Assembly (NCBI GenBank): GCA_910575255.1
Contig: CAJTEM010000026.1
Span: forward strand, 1-64,000
Length of the DNA stretch: 64,000 bases
Source of the DNA: Lachnospiraceae bacterium
GTDB taxonomy: Bacteria; Bacillota; Clostridia; Lachnospirales; Lachnospiraceae
Reading direction: 5' to 3'
The notes beneath the pieces were generated by a model. That model was not told where the DNA came from, did no database searches, and saw only the letters and a program-made list of their open reading frames with translations. How positions within the stretch are numbered: the first letter of the stretch is position 1; each line of letters opens with the position of its first letter. This document shows positions 55,893 through 64,000 of the stretch, piece by piece. Position numbers and translations under genes: made by a program.

Positions 55893-58800
55893 TCGTCGTC
55901 ACCTCCAAAAAGGCTTGCGGTATCTATATCCGCAGCATCAAGTAAGCTTAGGATCTTCCATCCCATCTCTTCAAGTTTCTCTTTATCTTCTGCCTGTCCA
56001 GCAGTCATAAATCCGATACGTCTTTCAGGCCACGCAATTTCTACAGTAGCAACCACATCTCCATCCTCACCCTCTACTTCATAACCGATGTGATCTTCTT
56101 CCGGCACAGGAACGCCCGTCTCTTTTAGAATATCCACAAATGCTTTTGCATCATCATCAAACAGGATTTCTTTGATCCCATCCCAGGCAGCGTCAATGAC
56201 AGTACCGGACGCTGTAGGAGCTGCCACTGCATGAACAGCGGCGGGAAGTCCCAGATAATCCATGCGGCTCATACCGATAGAAGACACAGCCATGAACTCA
56301 TCTGAGAATTGCATCAGATTATGAAATCTCCAAAATCCATTCCACTCCTGCTCGTACTTATCAGTTCTGCTGTTCTTCTCATCCTTAAGAACAGCACAGA
56401 CAGCCACAACGCCTTCGGCCTTCAATTCGGCTGCAACAATTCCGGCATGAATTGCCAAATGAGCATTGGTGTTTCTCGGAATCCAGCTGCCATATACCGT
56501 TCCGGGAAATGTAAAATCAGCATTTGTAAAATGAGTCTGGTCATTTACCGCTTCTATGATGAGTTTCCAGTTGTTAAATGCAAGGCCATTCTTCATAAGC
56601 AATGGCTCCAACAGCGAAAGGGAATAGGCATAGGCCTGGGCTTTAAAGATTGCTTCAGCCTCAGGTAACTTGAGATATTCCAGTAACAAATCGAAAGAAG
56701 TCAGCTTCGCTGGTTCTATGGCATCTGCTTTATATTTCTTGATGGTGTTCTGATACATTCTCTTGCCGGACGGCATTTTCTCCGCTTCCAATGTCTCTGT
56801 ACAGTAGTCGCTCTGAGAGGCAAATACACGTTGAACGTCCCTAAAACTCAGGGACCATACACGGAAATTCCCGCTTCTGCGAATTGCTTCACGCTTGATG
56901 GTATCATCAGCAACGCTATCTTTGTGATACAGAAAACCGTCAGTAAAAACAGCTACCGGTTTATGATTTGGCGCGGCAACCGGCCAAAACACAAAGTCAG
57001 GCTTGGAAGATATGGACACACCATCACCGGCATCCAAAAGCACTTGGGGTTCCATTTCCCAGGCAGCCTCTCCCAGCTTCACATAGTAACTATGCTTTCC
57101 GTTTCGGATGGTATCACTTACATTGGCAGCACCCGCTTTTACCCGTACCGCTTCCATGAATCTCTGCTCCAGTTCGCTGTCAAACAGGGGATTGACCGGA
57201 ATATCGTTAATCTTGTCGATCTTCTGAGCAGGTTCTTTCCTGGACAGAATGGACTTTAATATCCGGATAGCAGTGGTTCTGGAGATATTGCCGATCTGCT
57301 GGCTCTGGCGATAGGCGTACAAGCAGTGATAGCAGCCATCCTTTTTAGGGTCGTCTTTACAGGAACAATTCTCCATCACATAAAGCGCCTTTTCAAAAAT
57401 TTCAATCAGAGCATTCTCCTCGTGCATCAGCTGCTTGAGATAGCCAGTACCGCCCGGAACAGAGTCGTAAATCACAAGATACTGCTTCCGATAATCCGCG
57501 TCAGGAACAGGCACTTCACTTACAGCTGCTCTTAAATGGTCAACATTGCCGAAGTACTCTTTCATTCCAAGCATAAATGCCGCGACAAAAGATTCCACCT
57601 TTACCGAGGAAGAATCCATTGTGGTTGCGGGGACAAGCAGGCGAAGGATCTCCGTGCTGAACTCACGGTACAAAAACAAGCATTCCTCATAAGCGTCTGT
57701 CTGCGCGAGGGCTGGCATCTTTCTGGCTTTACAAGCCAAACTATGATTTCCTTTCCCGTGTTCGGACTGAATCTTTCCGCAATATTTACAGATTCTGAAG
57801 CCCTTACGAACTTCTTCCACACCGGAAACCGACAATTTCTCGCCGGTTATATCACTCTCGCCAAAGTTAATTTCCCGAAGGGTAGCTTTGCGGACAAACT
57901 CATAACCAAAGGGGAAATCTTCATTGTCCATGCGATACGCACTGGAAATATCATGGTCTTCATCTACATCCACCAACAGCTGTTTGCAGTAGAAAACATT
58001 GCTTCGGTCATCGCTTTCATCGTTAATCAAGCTCTTGGTGTAGTCCATGTTAGAATAAACCATCTGAACTTTCAGCATGTTTCTTACCTGACCGGCATCC
58101 GCCCATGCAGGACTGCCGCACCGAGGACAAGCAGACATATTCTTTCCTGTTTCTTCCATTTGTGCATGGGAACAGTTGGGGCAAAGTCTCCATCTTGCCG
58201 CCTGTGTAGTCGTTAAATCAACCTGATCGATGGTCAGTTTACGTCCGTCAACATAGAAGCTGTTGCTGGGCGCAAATTCACTGATAGCGGAAGATGCGCT
58301 GCGGCTATACTCATAGATCATCTTTTCATATTTTTTCTTTTGTGAAGGTATTTCTTCCTCTTCCTTACGATAAAGGACAGCACGGAGAATAATCCCCGCC
58401 TCAGGAAAGGCGTAGTTGGGAAGCAGACCTTCATCGGATAAGAAATTAAAAATATTCTTCTTTCCGATTTCTTGAAGAACGGTAAGCAACGCGGCTTCCT
58501 CCCCTTTCAATTCCTTAATTTCTTCCTCATAGGAACTGTCCTTCGGTTTATTTTCCAACTCTTTGATCATCGCTTTCAAAGCATTTACACTTGTTCTCAA
58601 CGCATCTTGCTGTTTCTTCAACCCCTCAAAAGCATCGAGAATTTTGACGCGCATGGATCGGTCATTCCCATCCGTACCTCTCGCGAAGGCCTGCAATTCT
58701 TCCCTTGTGCTCTCATCAAGGTAGGCGGCAAACATCTGCATAAAGGAGTTCAGCTGACGAGATAAAGTGCTTTGTACATAGTTCAGAAAATTGAAGGGAA

Positions 58801-61800
58801 ACATATCGTCCGGACGGGCATCCAATTTTTTCAAGATCACACCGACCTTATCAGGGATCGCATGATCAGGAATGCCTTTCTTTACCCAGGAATCCATGCA
58901 GAAAGCAACAAACTGCCTTTCGAGAACCGCTGAAGCTTTTAAGAATATCTGCGGCGGAGCAACATTGCCGGCAATCATCTCCAGAGGATCTGTGTAGAAA
59001 TACAAGTCGTGAGGTCTTGCGTTCGCAACAGCCAGGGTCAACGCATTGCCATCCTTGCGGCCTGCACGACCGGCACGCTGCAGGAATTGGCTCTGGGCAG
59101 GCGGCATACTGCAAAGGATTACCGTAGACAAATCGCCAATATCAATACCCATTTCCAGAGTCGGGGTACAAGACAACACATTAGGGTCCCAGATTTCCTG
59201 GGTATCCTTCCCACGCTTGAAGTCGATTTCAAGCTGTTCCCTGTCCGGACGCTCCAACAGACCGGTATGCTCTCTTGCATTGATGCGGACGAGATCCCCG
59301 GCGCTATACAGGCGGCCGTAGTAGTTGATCTCTCTGGTTTCATATTTCTCCAGGAAACCGTCACAGGCAGAACGCTGGCAAGGCGCGCCATTCCAAAGCT
59401 CCTCGTTTTCAGCTGAAACGGCATACACAGAACCGCATTTATCACAGCGCATTTGCATCACATGATCTGTGATAAAAACACGCTCTTTATTTAATCCATA
59501 AATCTTATAATTCACAGAAGAGGGAACCAGCGATACCACCTTTCCCTTGACCGCTTCTTCCAAAATCAATCTGCTAACAGCACGGAAATTACTCTCTTCC
59601 ACCATTACCTCCGTGCAGCAGGACGCAATCCAATCAACATACTTATTGGCTGCGGGCGAGTCGAACTCGAAAGAAGCCCGCCCGTTACCAATATGCTCCG
59701 CAATAAAACGGGGAGTATTTCGACCGGACTGACGTCCTGGGAGCCAACGGTTTCTGTCATTGGACAGCATATAGCCGTTACCATCCTGGGTCGTGTACTC
59801 ATCAAACACCTGATCTTCAAAGGCACCATTGGTACGCATCAAATTCAGATAACCCATAACCATACGTTTGAAAGATTCCAGACTCTCAGAAGTCAACACG
59901 CCAAGCTCATTAACCGTTCTTTCCTGAACCGCATCCGCAATCCGTGCCACATCTTCGGTCGAGAAAGAGATGACAGAGCAGTTAGACTTTTCCAGGGTAC
60001 GGCCGATTTTCCCTGCAAGACCGAACTCCAGCATGATCTCATACTTGATACGCTGCTCAATTTCATACATCAGTATCTGAGCCTGTTTATCCCTGCCCAG
60101 CCTGCGCTTTTCAACCATGTCCTCATAGGCTTGTTTCCAGGTCAGGTTTGGAGCAATAAAGAAGCTGACAAACTGTTCGTTGGTCATACGCTCATGCCAA
60201 TAACGGATTAAGCCATTCTGGAAATCTGCAAGATTTTGACCGGAACCCACCTCGGTACAATATTTTTGAATCGCTGTTCTCAGCCCGAAGCGCCAGGTTC
60301 TGGAATTAAAGAAGCCTGCCCTATGGGCGGCATCCTGGACATTATCAGAAAATGCCAGTGTCTTCTTATCATCGTTGAACTTGGATGCGAACATTTGAGA
60401 AATGCTTGCGCTAATCTCGGTTGCGCTGCGAAGGCCCATGAGGGACAGACCACGACGGCTGCCACAGCAGGGGCACACATACTGCCTGTGATTCTTAGTT
60501 CCGGAAGTTCTGGGCGGATTAGGAATCAAAACATTGATCATTTCCGTGCCGCAGTTTGCGCACTCATCCCTACCTTCTTCACCAGGCTTTACCTGCAGGC
60601 ACTCAGGACAGAGCTTCGCAGAAATTGTACCGGAAATATGTTCTTCACGGAAACCGGGAAACATCATTACAATCTTCTCGTCCCCACGGAAATACAGGTT
60701 ATAGAACGATTCCAGGTTCGTCATGGTAGCATTGCTGCGCTCATTCAGTACGGATACCCAACCGGTGATGCCGCAGTCACGGCAGTTTACGACCGGAAGA
60801 TACTGTCTGGCCTGCTGTGTGTTCAGATCATGGGCAATCTCATAGGTAATTTTCTTAGGATCAACTTTGGCAACCAAGCGGCGTAGCTCACGCATCCAGA
60901 GCTGTACCTGAACATTCAGGAATGGACGAAGTTCACCAACTTTGCCGGTTCTCGCGTGAGAAATCAGCGCAAACAGGGAATTGATTACTGTAGATACATC
61001 GGGCAGAGTTTTCAAATCCGGATAATGTGCTGCCAAGTTTTCTGTTATCTTAGAAACCTGATAATATGTACCGCCAGTCAGATTGATGACAGACTGCATA
61101 AAGCTATGATGCATCAGTTCATGGCCAAGCCGGATTCTGCCTTCATCATCCAGAACGTCCAATGAAAAGTTGGGGAACCAGCCCCTCACCGCACTCTGCA
61201 GATAAGCAGAAGGTTCATCTTCCGCAGACAGCTTTTCCAGCTCCGAGGCCTGCTCTGCTGTGGGCATAGCAAACTCAGTCACATCGACACCGGCAAAGAA
61301 CTCCTGAGCGCTCAGACGGTCTTCGGTAATGATCGCGTCCTTGTCGAAAGGCTCTCCGAAGATTTTTTCTGCGTAACTCAGAATGTTGCTGTTGCTTTCC
61401 CCAGCACCCATAGTCGCGGATGTACCAACACAGCACAGGTAACCATCGTAGATACCAAGACGGCGCTTCAAACGGCGCAGCAAACATGCCAGATCCGTAC
61501 CTTGCGCGCCATCAAAGGTATGCAGTTCATCGACTGCGATGTATTTCAGTGTTTCAGAGTCGTTATCCTGCCACAAAAGAGCATCTTTTGGACGCACCAG
61601 CAGATAATCCAACATTTTGTAGTTGGTCATCAGGATATGCGGCGCGTTGTTCAGCATAGTCTCGTGGTCGGTAATCACTCCATGTTCACTCATCACACGA
61701 GCTGGTGTACGCTCCTGACCGCCGACATACATACCAACCGTCACATTGCCGCGGAGTTCGTTGCTGCCATGGATAAGCTTTGCGATTCGCTTTGCCTGAT

Positions 61801-62212
61801 CGGCTGCCAAGGCGTTCATCGGGTAGATAATAAGCGCTTTGATTCCCCGCTCATAACGATGCCGGTAGCAATACTCCAGAATCGGGTAGAGGAAACATTC
61901 GGTTTTACCGGAGCCGGTGCCAGTCGCAACTAGCGTAGACCTGCCATCATCTCCGGTCAGCCGCTCAAAGGCTTTCTGCTGATGCACATAAGGGAGGTAT
62001 GCGGGATGGATCGCTTCAAAGCAGGTCGGCATCTCCTCCGCCACACGAAACGGAAGGCGAACCGCAATATAAGGCTCATGGTAAACGGAACTTTTATCCA
62101 CAAGCATTTTCTGAACCGATCCTTTGAATGGTTCATTGGTCATGGGGAATGTAGTCTCTATGTAATCACCGATGCCCTTCTGTAGTTGTTTAGCGAGTAT
62201 GGATGGCAGCAT
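55889..62212 (-). CDS. Giant DEAD/DEAH-type helicase with DUF1998/MrfA zinc module and nuclease-like C-terminus (DruE-like)
   Basis: A 2107-residue superfamily 2 protein. Walker A GTGSGKT is at 98-104, the Walker B motif is DELH (228-231), a zinc-ribbon-like block (CRDCG, CPEC, CANC, CPCCG) spans about 476-585, helicase motif VI QRAGRAGRKDG is near 1045, and the MrfA/DUF1998 four-Cys site (CSCKDDPKKDGCYHC) is near 1615. The C-terminal part has KPDFVF and VAVFTDGFLYH (about 1735-1760), resembling Vsr/DUF559-type endonucleases. Size and order match DruE of Druantia systems. AAAGGAGG precedes the ATG. The partners expected of known Druantia types are missing. Confidence 0.85.
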   Translation of the reverse strand: MLPSILAKQLQKGIGDYIETTFPMTNEPFKGSVQKMLVDKSSVYHEPYIAVRLPFRVAEEMPTCFEAIHPAYLPYVHQQKAFERLTGDDGRSTLVATGTGSGKTECFLYPILEYCYRHRYERGIKALIIYPMNALAADQAKRIAKLIHGSNELRGNVTVGMYVGGQERTPARVMSEHGVITDHETMLNNAPHILMTNYKMLDYLLVRPKDALLWQDNDSETLKYIAVDELHTFDGAQGTDLACLLRRLKRRLGIYDGYLCCVGTSATMGAGESNSNILSYAEKIFGEPFDKDAIITEDRLSAQEFFAGVDVTEFAMPTAEQASELEKLSAEDEPSAYLQSAVRGWFPNFSLDVLDDEGRIRLGHELMHHSFMQSVINLTGGTYYQVSKITENLAAHYPDLKTLPDVSTVINSLFALISHARTGKVGELRPFLNVQVQLWMRELRRLVAKVDPKKITYEIAHDLNTQQARQYLPVVNCRDCGITGWVSVLNERSNATMTNLESFYNLYFRGDEKIVMMFPGFREEHISGTISAKLCPECLQVKPGEEGRDECANCGTEMINVLIPNPPRTSGTKNHRQYVCPCCGSRRGLSLMGLRSATEISASISQMFASKFNDDKKTLAFSDNVQDAAHRAGFFNSRTWRFGLRTAIQKYCTEVGSGQNLADFQNGLIRYWHERMTNEQFVSFFIAPNLTWKQAYEDMVEKRRLGRDKQAQILMYEIEQRIKYEIMLEFGLAGKIGRTLEKSNCSVISFSTEDVARIADAVQERTVNELGVLTSESLESFKRMVMGYLNLMRTNGAFEDQVFDEYTTQDGNGYMLSNDRNRWLPGRQSGRNTPRFIAEHIGNGRASFEFDSPAANKYVDWIASCCTEVMVEESNFRAVSRLILEEAVKGKVVSLVPSSVNYKIYGLNKERVFITDHVMQMRCDKCGSVYAVSAENEELWNGAPCQRSACDGFLEKYETREINYYGRLYSAGDLVRINAREHTGLLERPDREQLEIDFKRGKDTQEIWDPNVLSCTPTLEMGIDIGDLSTVILCSMPPAQSQFLQRAGRAGRKDGNALTLAVANARPHDLYFYTDPLEMIAGNVAPPQIFLKASAVLERQFVAFCMDSWVKKGIPDHAIPDKVGVILKKLDARPDDMFPFNFLNYVQSTLSRQLNSFMQMFAAYLDESTREELQAFARGTDGNDRSMRVKILDAFEGLKKQQDALRTSVNALKAMIKELENKPKDSSYEEEIKELKGEEAALLTVLQEIGKKNIFNFLSDEGLLPNYAFPEAGIILRAVLYRKEEEEIPSQKKKYEKMIYEYSRSASSAISEFAPSNSFYVDGRKLTIDQVDLTTTQAARWRLCPNCSHAQMEETGKNMSACPRCGSPAWADAGQVRNMLKVQMVYSNMDYTKSLINDESDDRSNVFYCKQLLVDVDEDHDISSAYRMDNEDFPFGYEFVRKATLREINFGESDITGEKLSVSGVEEVRKGFRICKYCGKIQSEHGKGNHSLACKARKMPALAQTDAYEECLFLYREFSTEILRLLVPATTMDSSSVKVESFVAAFMLGMKEYFGNVDHLRAAVSEVPVPDADYRKQYLVIYDSVPGGTGYLKQLMHEENALIEIFEKALYVMENCSCKDDPKKDGCYHCLYAYRQSQQIGNISRTTAIRILKSILSRKEPAQKIDKINDIPVNPLFDSELEQRFMEAVRVKAGAANVSDTIRNGKHSYYVKLGEAAWEMEPQVLLDAGDGVSISSKPDFVFWPVAAPNHKPVAVFTDGFLYHKDSVADDTIKREAIRRSGNFRVWSLSFRDVQRVFASQSDYCTETLEAEKMPSGKRMYQNTIKKYKADAIEPAKLTSFDLLLEYLKLPEAEAIFKAQAYAYSLSLLEPLLMKNGLAFNNWKLIIEAVNDQTHFTNADFTFPGTVYGSWIPRNTNAHLAIHAGIVAAELKAEGVVAVCAVLKDEKNSRTDKYEQEWNGFWRFHNLMQFSDEFMAVSSIGMSRMDYLGLPAAVHAVAAPTASGTVIDAAWDGIKEILFDDDAKAFVDILKETGVPVPEEDHIGYEVEGEDGDVVATVEIAWPERRIGFMTAGQAEDKEKLEEMGWKILSLLDAADIDTASLFGGDDE

Positions 62213-62232
62213 ACGCGTTCCTCCTTTGTGTG

Positions 62233-62376
62233 CTATTTTTTTCCGCTTTCCATTCTTGCAATCACAGACTGCTTGACCATTAAATCATTTTCAGCGATTT
62301 CTTCCGCCGTATAGTGTTTCTTCCTGTATTCGCACCAGCTTTCCCCCAACGGAGGGATTTTCTTTTCATAATTCAT
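62233..62376 (-). pseudogene. Internally deleted second copy of the HigA-like antitoxin
   Basis: A 47-codon frame (EKKIPPLGESWCEYRKKHYT ... QSVIARMESGKK) matches the intact antitoxin at 63197-63502 but lacks 26 codons (78 bp) in the middle and everything after ESGK. The deletion joins two GGTTAAG-like direct repeats. The helix-turn-helix is destroyed. It lies 20 bp before the giant helicase start, as the antitoxin would in an intact operon. Confidence 0.85.
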
Positions 62377-62701
62377 CTTCTCTGTTCCTTTCCCTGAGAA
62401 TTTCTTCATTATTTACAAATCTGTATTTTCCTTTTCCTCTCCCTTTTACGTTTTTTACTACTTGTATATCCCGTAGTTTTCTCATAATCTCTTTAGAAGT
62501 GGATATGGAACATTTAAGGATATGTTTTACTTCCGGTGCACCAAAAATTTGATCTGTTTCTATCGCATCATAAACTGTAATAATATTTTTTATGGTTGGT
62601 TCATTATAATTCTGGTTTTTAATAGCTGATTTCAAAGTTTCAATAGCCAGCTTTTTATCTCTAATGGCCAATTTTTCATCCTGAAAAGCCAACTTTTCCA
62701 T
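62366..62701 (-). pseudogene. Chimeric fragment: winged-helix C-terminus joined to a toxin tail
   Basis: The 111-codon frame has a repeat-rich start (KLAFQDEKLAIRDKKLAIE), a winged-helix module like the C-terminus of AlbA-type or Fic-type proteins (ISTSKEIMRKLRDIQVVKNVKGRGKGKYRF), and a tail ILRERNREDEL homologous to the end of the HigB-like toxin gene (FRERGREDES). It overlaps the deleted antitoxin start exactly as the toxin overlaps the intact antitoxin. No ribosome binding site is clear; likely not functional. Confidence 0.6.
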
Positions 62702-62784
62702 ACCAATAGCCAGATTATCAGTGTTAAAAATGGCTTTTCTTTCCGTATATTATAAACAACGGTCTGTAAGAATTGTGTATTTTT

Positions 62785-63093
62785 TCACTTATCCGCAATT
62801 AACATCTTGTTCACTATCCTTTCCATTAAGCTGTTCAAAATGAATATGTTCGTTTTGAACAGCTTAATTTTTCTGATGCATTGTAAAACATCTTTCTCGT
62901 CCATATCTCTTTTCTCCTTCCCATACTTCTCTTCAAAATACTTCCTAGCAGTCTCATAGTCCCTTTCGCGGTCGCAGTGATCGAAAGGAGCAGCATACTC
63001 TATCTTTCGTTCAAATCCAACCCCAGCTAAACTGCGATTACTTGTAAATACAATTCGACCATTTGCATCATACCAAGTATCCGCCTCATATTG
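62785..63093 (-). pseudogene. C-terminal remnant of a large Eco57I-type DNA methyltransferase
   Basis: The open frame (103 codons including stop) has no start codon and is closed upstream by TAG. It begins YEADTWYDANGRIVFTSN, RSLAGVGFERK, and continues IEYAAPFDHCDRERDYETAR, KYFEEKYG, which I recognise as the end of large restriction/DISARM-type adenine methyltransferases. A segment between ERK and IEY seems missing. A perfect 16-bp inverted repeat (62825-62868) lies within it. Confidence 0.65.
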
Positions 63094-63111
63094 CTACAGG
63101 ACAGGGAATTG

Positions 63112-63139
63112 AGTTGTCTAGCGAGTATGGAGGCAGCAT
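63112..63139 (-). pseudogene. Second copy of the giant-helicase start
   Basis: ATGCTGCCTCCATACTCGC then TAGACAACT repeats the first 28 bases of the helicase gene at 62212 with one base missing, preceded by a matching GAGGAGAAATGCGGC leader. After this the sequence switches to the methyltransferase remnant, marking a deletion junction. Confidence 0.75.
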
Positions 63140-63196
63140 GCCGCATTTCTCCTCTGTGTGTTATTTTATCTGGTATTGGTACTGATTTCAAGCATC

Positions 63197-63502
63197 CTAT
63201 TTTTCTGACAGCTCCAGTGGAACGATTGTAAGCGTTTTTCCCATAGATACCAGAAGCTTTAAAATGGTTGACAACTGGGGATCTGTTTTTCCGCTTTCCA
63301 TTCTTGCAATCACAGACTGTTTAACCCCCGTCATATCCTCCAACTCTCTTTGTGATATATGATTTTCCTTTCTGGTCTTTATCATCTCGCCAACCAGCTT
63401 AACCATTAAATCATTTTCAGCGATTTCTTCCACTGTATAATGTTTCTTTCTGTATTCGCTCCAGCTTTCTCCTATCGGGGAAAATTTTTTTTCATGATTC
63501 AT
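63197..63502 (-). CDS. XRE-family (HigA-type) antitoxin
   Basis: A 101-residue helix-turn-helix protein: RKENHISQRELEDMTGVKQSVIARMESGKTDPQLSTILKLLVSMGKTL is a standard XRE domain (residues about 43-90). Its ATG overlaps the end of the toxin reading frame by 8 bp. It should neutralise the toxin and repress the promoter at 63889-63917. It is intact although the toxin appears inactivated. Confidence 0.88.
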   Translation of the reverse strand: MNHEKKFSPIGESWSEYRKKHYTVEEIAENDLMVKLVGEMIKTRKENHISQRELEDMTGVKQSVIARMESGKTDPQLSTILKLLVSMGKTLTIVPLELSEK

Positions 63503-63863
63503 CTTCTCTGCCCCTTTCCCTGAAATCTTCCATTAACCTTCTAGCCTTTTCAATCTCCCTTTTTGGTGTTTTCTGTGTGCTTTTCATAAAATGGCTTTAC
63601 AAAATAAATGAATTTCCATCCCACGCAAAAAATAAAATCCTGTCTCTTAACGGACGCAGTTCCCATATTTCCCTGTCCAGATGCTTTACATAGGGCTCCC
63701 CTGCCGCTGTCCCATATTCCATTAGTATTCCGATATACTGGTCAATTTTATTATATTTTATTCTTGCGTCTTTGCTTTTCACAGATTTTTCTTCCAATTT
63801 GTCAAGGTATTCTTTGACTGGCTGATTTCCATTCGCATCCCGATAAAAACGAACCTCGTACAT
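63492..63863 (-). pseudogene. HigB/RelE-like toxin with premature stop
   Basis: The frame [20 protein letters not shown] ... [16 protein letters not shown] is a HigB-like (Gp49/DUF891) mRNA interferase. It stops at a TAA (63597-63599), but the same frame continues after it as SHFMKSTQKTPKREIEKARR to a TGA at 63492 overlapping the antitoxin ATG. The family normally reads FILLHxFxKKTxKTPxxEI here, so TTA to TAA is the likely lesion. The 88-residue product would lack conserved C-terminal residues. Confidence 0.8.
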
Positions 63864-63888
63864 TGTACTATCTCCCTTATCTGCCTAT

Positions 63889-63917
63889 ATGATAGCTTAT
63901 AAGCACTCAAGCGTCAA
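63889..63917 (-). promoter_or_regulatory. Promoter of the toxin-antitoxin unit
   Basis: On the minus strand TTGACG (63912-63917) and TATCAT (63889-63894) with a 17-bp spacer, 25 bp before the toxin ATG, which has AGGGAG 8 bp upstream. It is the strongest promoter upstream of the helicases. Confidence 0.75.
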
Positions 63918-63933
63918 TGCAAAACAAAAAAGA

Positions 63934-63954
63934 TTTGAAATTTTTTATTTCAAA
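63934..63954 (-). terminator. Terminator of a gene beyond the right window edge
   Basis: On the minus strand TTTGAAAT and ATTTCAAA form a stem with a 5-nt loop, followed by TCTTTTTTG. Confidence 0.65.
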
Positions 63955-64000
63955 CCTCCTTTGCTGAATATAAGAACGCAAGTCCGTACCTTGTACGCTA

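Noticed and set aside
62825-62868. Perfect 16-bp inverted repeat with T-run, first read as a terminator
   Set aside because: On the plus strand there is no gene for it to terminate, and on the minus strand it is inside the methyltransferase remnant without a T-run; kept only as a note there.
1-64000. tRNA, rRNA, T-box and known riboswitch signatures
   Set aside because: None was recognised by eye on either strand; the leaders of hom, cysE and larB show no T-box or SAM-type architecture.

Overview
The window looks like a chromosomal segment of a spore-forming anaerobic Firmicute, most likely a Lachnospiraceae-type Clostridia. This rests on SpoIIID, a SipL-like DUF3794/LysM spore protein, a YtvI-like membrane protein, a long-form HPF, a lactate-racemase cofactor pair (larB/larC), mid-range GC, and strong AGGAGG-type ribosome binding sites. 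No rRNA, tRNA or CRISPR array was recognised. Species-level identity cannot be given from sequence reading alone.

Layout: 1-8.3 kb is housekeeping: DUF4190 and DUF2752 proteins, an ACT protein with homoserine dehydrogenase, prfB with its +1 frameshift, secA, and hpf. The 950-bp secA-hpf gap carries five perfect DnaA boxes in two tandem pairs plus one singlet. From 8.3 to 24 kb come a GGDEF protein, an acyltransferase, an SH3/NlpC-P60 hydrolase, a thioredoxin reductase with an unusual acidic insertion, YtvI, an amylosucrase-like GH13, an AAA ATPase with a tiny downstream ORF, an RluA-type pseudouridine synthase, an ArsR-type regulator, a hemolysin-III protein, an LPXTG remnant, and larBC.

24-45 kb is a surface-polysaccharide locus: rfbC, an ABC-2 permease without its ATPase, DUF2142, DUF2304, several GT2 enzymes, a GT8-GT2 fusion, two flippases, a DegT aminotransferase, an ATP-grasp enzyme and glf. 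An L,D-transpeptidase lies on the opposite strand, and an AT-rich block (truncated SIS regulator, ECF sigma/anti-sigma pair) interrupts it. 45-53.7 kb holds a GIY-YIG protein, SipL-like, TtcA-like, CysE with a 36-bp tandem repeat tail, a PrcB-like lipoprotein, an alcohol/aldehyde dehydrogenase pair and spoIIID.

53.8-64 kb is a defence-like island: a 2107-residue DEAD/DEAH-type helicase with DUF1998/MrfA-type zinc module and a putative nuclease end, translationally coupled (ATGA) to a UvrD-like helicase carrying a RelE/ParE-like N-terminus. Upstream are a HigBA-type toxin-antitoxin pair with a nonsense codon in the toxin, a second decayed copy of the antitoxin fused to the helicase promoter region, and a remnant of a large DNA methyltransferase joined to a second copy of the helicase start. 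The helicase resembles DruE of Druantia, but the gene set does not match a type I recognise.

Two families of dispersed intergenic palindromes punctuate the whole window. One family has 166-bp elements with CTAGTATAAC ends and arms that differ between copies but stay self-complementary. The other has 250-300 bp elements with TGTCAGTTAG-like ends and a GGTACGCC core, sometimes supplying the stop codon of the neighbouring gene.
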